A stretch of 64,000 bases of DNA from positions 35,549-99,548 of the forward strand of contig DXFE01000006.1 of assembly GCA_019114585.1 (NCBI GenBank). The letters are read 5' to 3'. The DNA comes from Gemmiger_A avium. GTDB lineage: Bacteria > Bacillota > Clostridia > Oscillospirales > Ruminococcaceae. Positions 60,101-64,000 of the stretch are shown here, piece by piece. How positions within the stretch are numbered: the stretch's first letter is position 1; every line of letters begins with the position of its first letter. Under the pieces are notes generated by a model that did not search any database, was not told the origin of the DNA, and saw only the letters and a list, made by a program, of their open reading frames with translations. The position numbers and the translations under genes were made by a program.

Positions 60101-61108
60101 ATCACCAACGGCCAGGAAGACGGCGACGACCAGCTGCATCTGATTATCAATAAGGACGCGGCCATGCAGTACGGCCTGACCGTGGCCCAGATCTACAGCG
60201 AGCTGTCCACCGCGCTGACCACCGAGACCAGCGCCACCACCCTGACGGTGGGGACGGACTCCTACCCGGTCGTGGTGGTGGATGCCTCCGCGGCGCCCAA
60301 TGCGGACAGCCTGCTGGATTACGCCTTTACCACAACCACCACCGATGAAAACGGCGAGGCGGTGGAGGAGGAACACGCCCTGCGCCAGTTCGCCACCCTG
60401 CAGCAGGCCCCCGGCGTGAACGCCATCAACCGGGAAAACCAGGCCCGGTACATCACCGTCAGCGCCACCACGGCCGAGGGCTACAACACCAGCCTGCTGG
60501 CCCGCCAGGTGGAGGATAAGCTGGCGGCCTACGAGCTGCCCGAAGGGGTGGATGTGACCATCGAGGGCGAAAGCGCCACCATCGGGGACGCCATGCATGA
60601 CCTGGTGCTGATGATCCTGCTGGCGGTGGTGTTCATCTACCTGATCATGGTGGCCCAGTTCCAGAGCCTGCTGTCGCCCTTTATCGTGATGTTCACCATG
60701 CCCCTGGCCTTTACCGGCGGCCTGCTGGCGCTGCTGATCGCGGGCGAGAGCCTGTCGGTCATCGCCATGCTGGGCTTCCTGGTTCTGGCGGGCGTGGTGG
60801 TCAACAACGGCATCGTGTTTGTGGACTACGCCAACCAGCTGCGGCTGGAGGGCATGGAAAAGCGGGAAGCCCTGGTGCAGACCGGCCGCGACCGTATCCG
60901 GCCCATTTTGATGACCGCCCTCACCACCATTCTGGCCATGGTGACGCTGGTGTTCAGCACCGACGCCAGCGCGGCCATGAGCCGTCCGCTGGCGCTGGTG
61001 ACCATCGGCGGCCTGAGCTACGCCACCCTGCTGACCCTGATCGTGGTGCCGGTGCTGTATGACCTGCTGTTCCGGCGTGAGCTGAAAAATGTGGATGTGG
61101 GGGACTGA
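57197..61108 (+). CDS. RND family efflux transporter with internal coiled-coil insert
   Basis: 1303 residues, against about 1030 for typical AcrB-type pumps. The N-terminal helix 'VVVAVVLVLVLGVISF' and porter domain ('YPGASPEKMEKSVTEVLES') come first. Between residues 200 and 470 lies an Ala/Gln/Glu/Lys-rich insert of two coiled-coil arms with a non-coiled middle. Then the membrane core ('GVGMLVDNSIVVMENIYRLR'), the second porter domain and the C-terminal core ('MALVFIYLIMVAQFQSLLSP'-like region and 'GVVVNNGIVFVDYANQLRL') follow. The insert explains the extra length and may do the work of a membrane-fusion protein in a cell without an outer membrane. Substrate unknown, probably drugs or lipids. 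Confidence 0.9.
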   Translation: MSKFCVKKPYTVVVAVVLVLVLGVISFMNMTTDLLPSLELPYVVAVTTYPGASPEKMEKSVTEVLESAFGTVNGVANLSSVSSENMSMLILEFESGTNMDTAMVNLSTAVDQVSSYLPDTVSSPMLLQISPDMLPVVVASVDMEGMDIYELAQFVQEDVTPYLERQAGVASVDGTGLVEKTVEVRLDQARIDALNDKVLASVSDKMDEAQAELADAKQKLADGKAELDSAQTKLEDTQTQTGNELAQASAQVDAAVAQASALASQVTSLQASKAALEAEREMRYKAMVAMAQAADPDLDSNDEDAVCKAVQGIAAGMQATYESITQLPGVTDDTTLESLLNSLPDDPTLKAQLQALIAQGCTTVGSIKEMAGTIGAMPGRLHEIDAALANLSTEITAAGMMKKAADEGLTKAKDYYAQIEAGKIAAAAGFGAGTAQIASSRTALEEAEQQLEDAQSQLDDARTAALENADITGLLSGKTIAGILTAQNFSMPAGYIEGSDGKLMLRVGDEFASLEELENTLVVHMDIDGVGDVRLCDVADVVVTDNAADSYARVNGNQAVILSVSKSSTAGTSDVSKAVNEAIEELEAKYEGLRITPLMDQGQYIALIVNSVLSNLAWGGVLAILVLAVFLKSVRPTLVVAFSIPISVLFALVLMYFTGVTLNIVSLSGLALGVGMLVDNSIVVMENIYRLRGQGMPAAKAAVQGAKQVAAAIAASTLTTVCVFLPIVFTEGLTRQLFADMGLTIAYSLCASLIVALTLVPTLSSTLLRSEKEKPHPWFDRMVNAYEKTLRWCLRHKAAPLAGALVLLVFAAWQTSRMGLEFMPEMGGNQMTLTAQVPDGTTREDAYALADEIMDRTLDQQGVEYVGAMSGGGTSLLGGGSSDTVSSFSFYILLDEEASKDNSKVAAAIIEATADVGAEISISTSNMDMSALGGSGLQLRVAGEDLDQLLAVSQDMMDLLGQVEGFTDITNGQEDGDDQLHLIINKDAAMQYGLTVAQIYSELSTALTTETSATTLTVGTDSYPVVVVDASAAPNADSLLDYAFTTTTTDENGEAVEEEHALRQFATLQQAPGVNAINRENQARYITVSATTAEGYNTSLLARQVEDKLAAYELPEGVDVTIEGESATIGDAMHDLVLMILLAVVFIYLIMVAQFQSLLSPFIVMFTMPLAFTGGLLALLIAGESLSVIAMLGFLVLAGVVVNNGIVFVDYANQLRLEGMEKREALVQTGRDRIRPILMTALTTILAMVTLVFSTDASAAMSRPLALVTIGGLSYATLLTLIVVPVLYDLLFRRELKNVDVGD

Positions 61109-61110
61109 TC

Positions 61111-61689
61111 ATGACCTATACCGATAAACAGATCCAGGTGTTCACCGGCGTGCTGGCCCTGGCCCGGCAGGGGGTGGACATGGCCAGCCTGCGGGTGCAG
61201 CAGATCGCCGACGCGGCGGGCCTGGGCAAAGGGACGCTGTACGAGTATTTCTCTTCCAAGGAGGAGATCCTGGCCGGCACCGTCCACTGGAGCCTGACCC
61301 AGATTCTGAACCGGCTGGACCGGATCATGGCCGAACCGGGCAGCTTTGAGGCCCACGTGGCCGGGATGCTGCGGGCGCTGCGGGATACCATGCTGGGGGA
61401 CGCTACCGTCTATCACAGCCTGAGCAACGGCATGCGGGGGGAAAAGCCCGCCTGCTGCCGGTTCACCGAGGCCCAGCAGGATCTGCTGGACCGCCTGCTG
61501 GGGCTGGAACGGGCGCTGATCGCCCAGGGCCGGGAGGAAGGCGTGATCCGCGCCGATCTCCCGGAGGACTACTGCCGCTGCGTGGTGGAAACCGCCCTGA
61601 TGGCCTCCGCCGCGGCGGTGCAGGGCCCGGCGGGCAGCCCGGTCCAGGCGGAAAACCTGTGCCGGATGGTCTGCCGCGCCCTGGCCTGA
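61111..61689 (+). CDS. TetR family transcriptional regulator
   Basis: 192 residues, starting two bases after the RND stop codon. The N-terminal helix-turn-helix is 'VQQIADAAGLGKGTLYEYFS', and the C-terminal half is the ligand-binding helical bundle. It most likely represses the RND operon from the 18-base palindrome at 57135-57152 and is released by a pump substrate. The ribosome binding site is weak (GGGGGA), which fits coupling to the upstream gene and low repressor amounts. Confidence 0.93.
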   Translation: MTYTDKQIQVFTGVLALARQGVDMASLRVQQIADAAGLGKGTLYEYFSSKEEILAGTVHWSLTQILNRLDRIMAEPGSFEAHVAGMLRALRDTMLGDATVYHSLSNGMRGEKPACCRFTEAQQDLLDRLLGLERALIAQGREEGVIRADLPEDYCRCVVETALMASAAAVQGPAGSPVQAENLCRMVCRALA

Positions 61690-61705
61690 ACCGATACCCA
61701 ATACG

Positions 61706-61738
61706 CCGGGCCCCGCTTTCCGGAGTCCGGCATTTTTG
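61706..61738 (+). terminator. Probable terminator of the RND-tetR operon
   Basis: GCCGG and CCGGC arms with partial inner pairing, followed by ATTTTTG. The hairpin is weaker than others in the window. Confidence 0.5.
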
Positions 61739-61754
61739 TGCCCGCCGTCCGGCA

Positions 61755-61783
61755 TTGACCCGGGGCGGCAAACATGATACGCT
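61755..61783 (+). promoter_or_regulatory. Possible promoter of the LytTR two-component genes
   Basis: TTGACC (61755-61760), 17 bases, TACGCT (61778-61783). The -35 is good and the -10 poor. Confidence 0.45.
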
Positions 61784-61837
61784 TACTGTACAGAAAAACG
61801 GCGGCCGGGGCGCGCCGTGTCAGGAGGGAGAAAACGG

Positions 61838-62545
61838 ATGTTTCGCATCGCCATTGTGGAGGACGAGGACGCCTGCGCCCGGCTGCTGGAGGACTATATC
61901 CGCCGGTACGGCGAAACCGCCGGGGACGCATTCCGCACCGACCGCTTCCCCAACGGGCTGGAGTTTATCGAGAACTACCGCCCGGTATACGACGTGATCC
62001 TGATGGACATCCGGATGCCGCTGGTGGATGGCATGGAGGCCGCCCGGCGGCTGCGGGCCCAGGATGAGGAGACCGCCCTGATCTTTGTGACCAACATGGC
62101 CCAGTACGCCATCAAGGGCTACGAGGTGCAGGCACTGGATTTTATGCTGAAACCGGTGCAGTACTACGATTTTGAGATGAAATTCAGCAAGGCAATCCGC
62201 TACTGCCGCAAGCGCAGCGCCGCCGCCCTGTCCTTTGAAGCGGGCGGCACCGTGCACCGGGTACCGGCCCGGGACGTAAGCTGCGTGGAGGTCATGAACC
62301 ACTCCCTGCTGTACCATGTGGGGGACGCGGTATATGAGGTGTACGGCCAGCTGAAAACGGTGGAGGAGCAGCTGGCGGGCGGCGATTTTGTGCGCTGCAG
62401 CCAGAGCCACCTGGTCAACCTGCGGCATGTTACCGAGGTGCGGGCCGCCTCGGTGGTGGTGGGCGGCCGGGAAGTGCCCCTGAGCCGCCGCAAGCGCAAG
62501 GAGTTTTTGCAGGCGCTGGCGGATTATATGGGAGGTGGATTCTGA
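61838..62545 (+). CDS. LytTR family response regulator
   Basis: 235 residues from the ATG at 61838 (AGGAGGGAG upstream). The receiver domain has 'IVEDEDACARLL', the phospho-acceptor Asp57 in 'DVILMDIRMP', and the conserved Lys in 'LDFMLKPVQYYDF'. The LytTR DNA-binding domain covers residues 135-230 ('VEVMNHSLLYHVGDAVYEVY', 'FVRCSQSHLVNLRHV'). Its stop overlaps the kinase start (TGATG). Such AgrA-like regulators usually control adjacent peptide, bacteriocin or membrane-stress genes in response to the partner GHKL kinase, which here is broken, so signalling may be lost or taken over by another kinase. Confidence 0.93.
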   Translation: MFRIAIVEDEDACARLLEDYIRRYGETAGDAFRTDRFPNGLEFIENYRPVYDVILMDIRMPLVDGMEAARRLRAQDEETALIFVTNMAQYAIKGYEVQALDFMLKPVQYYDFEMKFSKAIRYCRKRSAAALSFEAGGTVHRVPARDVSCVEVMNHSLLYHVGDAVYEVYGQLKTVEEQLAGGDFVRCSQSHLVNLRHVTEVRAASVVVGGREVPLSRRKRKEFLQALADYMGGGF

Positions 62546-63246
62546 TGGGCCAGTGGGGCGAGTACCGGTTCTTTTTCAACTATTACCATATCCAGCTGCT
62601 GGCCGCGGAATTCCTGATCTGCTGGCATCTGCCGCTGCGCCGCCGCTGCCGGCTGCCCAAGGCGGCCGCCTGGCTGTGCTACGCGGGCTTTCCCTTTTTG
62701 CTGCAGTGGCTGCTGAACTACGACGAAAACCTGCTGGAAACCTGGTATTCCCTGGGATTTGTGGCCATGATGGCCCTGTCCGGGGTGCTGCTGTGGTTCT
62801 GGTTCCGGTTCCGTTCCCTGAAAGAACTGGCCTTTTACACCATGGCCGCCTGTATCCTGCAGCATCTGGTGTACAGCACCTCCCAGCTGGCCTGCGTGAC
62901 GCTGGGCGTTTCGGCCGAATTTCCTGGCCAGGTTCTGGAAACGGTGATGCTGGCGGGGCTGTACGCGCTGTTCTACCTGATCTTCGGCCGCCGCCTGGAA
63001 TCGGGCGACGACGTGGGGGTGCGCAGCGACGTGCTGGTGGGCTTCTCGATGGTGTCGGTGTTTGTGGTCTACTTTTTCAGTTTGTGGGCACGCCTCCGGG
63101 AGCCGGTCACCGTCAGTTCCTCTTTCTTTGAAAGCCTGTGCTGTGTGTTGCTGCTGTTTCTGCAGTTTGGCCTGTTTGAGCGCAGCAAGCTGCAGCAGCA
63201 GAACGCCATCCTGCAGCAGATCCTGCATCTGGAGCAGGAGCAGCAC
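62545..63246 (+). pseudogene. GHKL sensor histidine kinase, truncated after the membrane domain
   Basis: 234 kinase-derived residues: about six membrane helices (for example 'LLAAEFLICWHLPL', 'LGFVAMMALSGVLLWFWF', 'VLVGFSMVSVFVVYFFSLW', 'LCCVLLLFLQFGLFE') and the start of the signalling coiled coil 'SKLQQQNAILQQILHLEQEQ'. In this AgrC-like family the phospho-acceptor helix and HATPase should follow directly. Instead, after His234 the frame runs into unrelated sequence and stops at 63276 with nine foreign residues. The catalytic half is absent, so it cannot phosphorylate the LytTR regulator. GGGAGGTGG precedes the ATG. Either a genuine deletion/recombination or an assembly join. Confidence 0.82.
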
Positions 63247-63252
63247 TGTATT
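63240..63252. other. Junction between GC-rich host DNA and AT-rich foreign DNA
   Basis: Both flanking genes are cut at the same point: the kinase loses its 3' half and the following gene lacks its 5' part. Base composition changes here (a sampled line before it is 58% GC, a line after it 40%). No inverted repeat, target duplication, integrase or tRNA marks the spot, so it does not look like a clean element end. Confidence 0.75.
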
Positions 63253-63499
63253 CCTCGCTATCCTGCGGGATATTAAGAAAGACATTGACAACGGGGAACA
63301 GCCGGGAGAAGCTGTGACAGCCGCTATGTTCCAAGCCATGCGGGACGCATTGGCGGAACAGAAGCAAAACCCGCTTTCCATTGACGATGTAGCGACGATG
63401 ATTGCCGGACAGATCGGCCAGCTTGCACCGATGGATGAAGAAACTTCCGACTTGTTTCAAAAGTTGTTAAAGAAAGTGATGGAGCAAAAAAATGACTGA
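63248..63499 (+). pseudogene. 3' end of an unidentified gene (5'-truncated)
   Basis: An open frame of about 83 codons with no start near its beginning ('VFLAILRDIKKDIDNGEQP'), ending in 'FQKLLKKVMEQKND'. It is charged and helical with no membrane segment. An internal ATG at 63326 lacks a good ribosome binding site. Codon use is AT-rich, unlike the upstream genes and like the NUDIX gene that follows. Its stop overlaps a short reading frame starting at 63492 that dies within the NUDIX gene. I do not recognise the family; accessory-element origin is an inference from composition. Confidence 0.5.
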
Positions 63500-63540
63500 T
63501 ATTTTGTCAAAGAAAATCACAGTAGCAGGGGAGGATAACC

Positions 63541-64000
63541 ATGAAAGAACAATGGCTTGAATGGGCAATAGAATTACAGAGTCTTGCACAAGCAGGATTG
63601 ACCTATGGGAAAGATATTTTTGATAGAGAACGCTATGAAAGAATACGGGAAATTTCTGCTGAGATAATGGCATATAAGACAGATATACCCGTTCAAAAAG
63701 TGAAAGACCTTTTCTGTAATGAAACAGGATACCAGACGCCAAAACTTGATACCAGAGCCGCTATTTTTCAAAATGGAAAAATTCTTCTTGTTAAAGAAAA
63801 TAGCGGAAAATGGTCACTTCCCGGGGGGTGGGTTGATGTAAATGTGTCTGTCAAAGAAAATACTATTAAGGAAGTCAAAGAAGAAGCGGGTTTAGATGTA
63901 ACTGCTGATAAAGTGATTGCAATTCAAGACCGCTCTAAACATAACTTGCCAGTATATGCTTATGGCGTATGTAAAATATTTGTACTTTGCACCATTATCG
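63541..64000 (+). CDS. NUDIX hydrolase with N-terminal domain (cut by window edge)
   Basis: 153 codons to the window end. GGGGAGGA lies five bases before the ATG. The first 65 residues form the helical N-terminal domain found in one NUDIX subgroup ('EWAIELQSLAQAGLTYGKDI'). The NUDIX domain then begins 'TRAAIFQNGKILLVKE', and its box reads 'GGWVDVNVSVKENTIKEVKE' and 'EAGLDV'. The catalytic 'EVKEEAGL' is intact, but the first Glu of the canonical G-x5-E element is Val. It probably hydrolyses a nucleoside diphosphate derivative. AT-rich composition marks it as acquired relative to the rest of the window. Confidence 0.85.
   Translation, partial: MKEQWLEWAIELQSLAQAGLTYGKDIFDRERYERIREISAEIMAYKTDIPVQKVKDLFCNETGYQTPKLDTRAAIFQNGKILLVKENSGKWSLPGGWVDVNVSVKENTIKEVKEEAGLDVTADKVIAIQDRSKHNLPVYAYGVCKIFVLCTII

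Noticed and set aside
56960..60598. 1212-codon open frame on the minus strand opposite the RND gene
   Set aside because: It lies antisense to a clear RND transporter; it is His/Gly/Gln-rich, as expected for reverse frames of GC-rich genes, and has no ribosome binding site.
62545..63276. Simple frameshift as explanation for the short histidine kinase
   Set aside because: No HATPase motifs (N-box, G-box) occur in any frame after 63247, and the composition changes, so sequence is missing rather than out of frame.

Overview
The window looks like chromosome from a GC-rich, anaerobic, gut-type Clostridium relative, most likely Oscillospiraceae (Gemmiger/Subdoligranulum/Faecalibacterium-like). That placement is inferred from gene content: GTP-type PEP carboxykinase, TmcAL beside acetate kinase, YerC, a T-box ilv operon, lipoprotein flavin reductases, a superoxide reductase, YesMN-type sugar regulation and many AraC regulators. 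Most genes have clear ribosome binding sites, and many promoters read as TTGNNN-17-TATANT.

Layout. 1-8.5 kb (minus strand; one sampled line near 4.8 kb is 50% GC) is a sugar-uptake operon: YesM/YesN two-component system, solute-binding lipoprotein, two permeases, a TIM-barrel isomerase and two Gfo/Idh/MocA oxidoreductases, the last cut by the window edge. 8.8-13.2 kb holds a desulfoferrodoxin, tRNA-Ala(GGC), an amine-dehydrogenase-like oxidoreductase with a MerR regulator, a small four-helix membrane protein and a LysR regulator. 13.3-20.2 kb holds two secreted FMN-binding/FAD flavoprotein reductases flanking a MarR-YczE pair, followed by an AraC regulator. 20.4-25.8 kb has an orphan sugar-binding lipoprotein and an AraC-controlled operon of two URO-D-fold proteins around a mutarotase-like protein. 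25.9-32 kb has xpt, yerC and a complete liv branched-chain amino acid transporter with a terminator hairpin between livJ and livH.

32-36.7 kb is central metabolism: ackA and tmcAL from overlapping divergent promoters, then pckG. 36.8-39.7 kb is a BlaI/BlaR1-like pair with two matching operators and no beta-lactamase. 39.8-45.9 kb has a CofE-like ligase, a NitT/TauT-type ABC transporter, a Crp-family regulator, a GT2 glycosyltransferase and a flavin reductase. 46-49.5 kb has an aconitase-family hydratase, a PHP phosphoesterase and a TSCPD protein. 49.5-55 kb is ilvB-ilvN-ilvC-ilvD on the minus strand behind a T-box leader. 55-61.7 kb has a large membrane protein and an RND exporter with a long coiled-coil insert, co-transcribed with a TetR regulator that has an 18-bp palindromic operator.

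61.8-63.25 kb encodes a LytTR response regulator and the membrane half of its partner histidine kinase. The kinase stops abruptly at about 63247, where the DNA changes to AT-rich foreign-looking sequence (the 3' end of an unknown gene, then a NUDIX gene running off the window). This is either a real recombination junction or an assembly join, and is the most striking structural anomaly. The best candidates for undescribed biology are the URO-D/mutarotase/URO-D operon, the tandem-FMN secreted reductase, the YesMN/Gfo-Idh/isomerase sugar operon, the BlaI/BlaR1-like sensor without a known target, and the CofE homologue.
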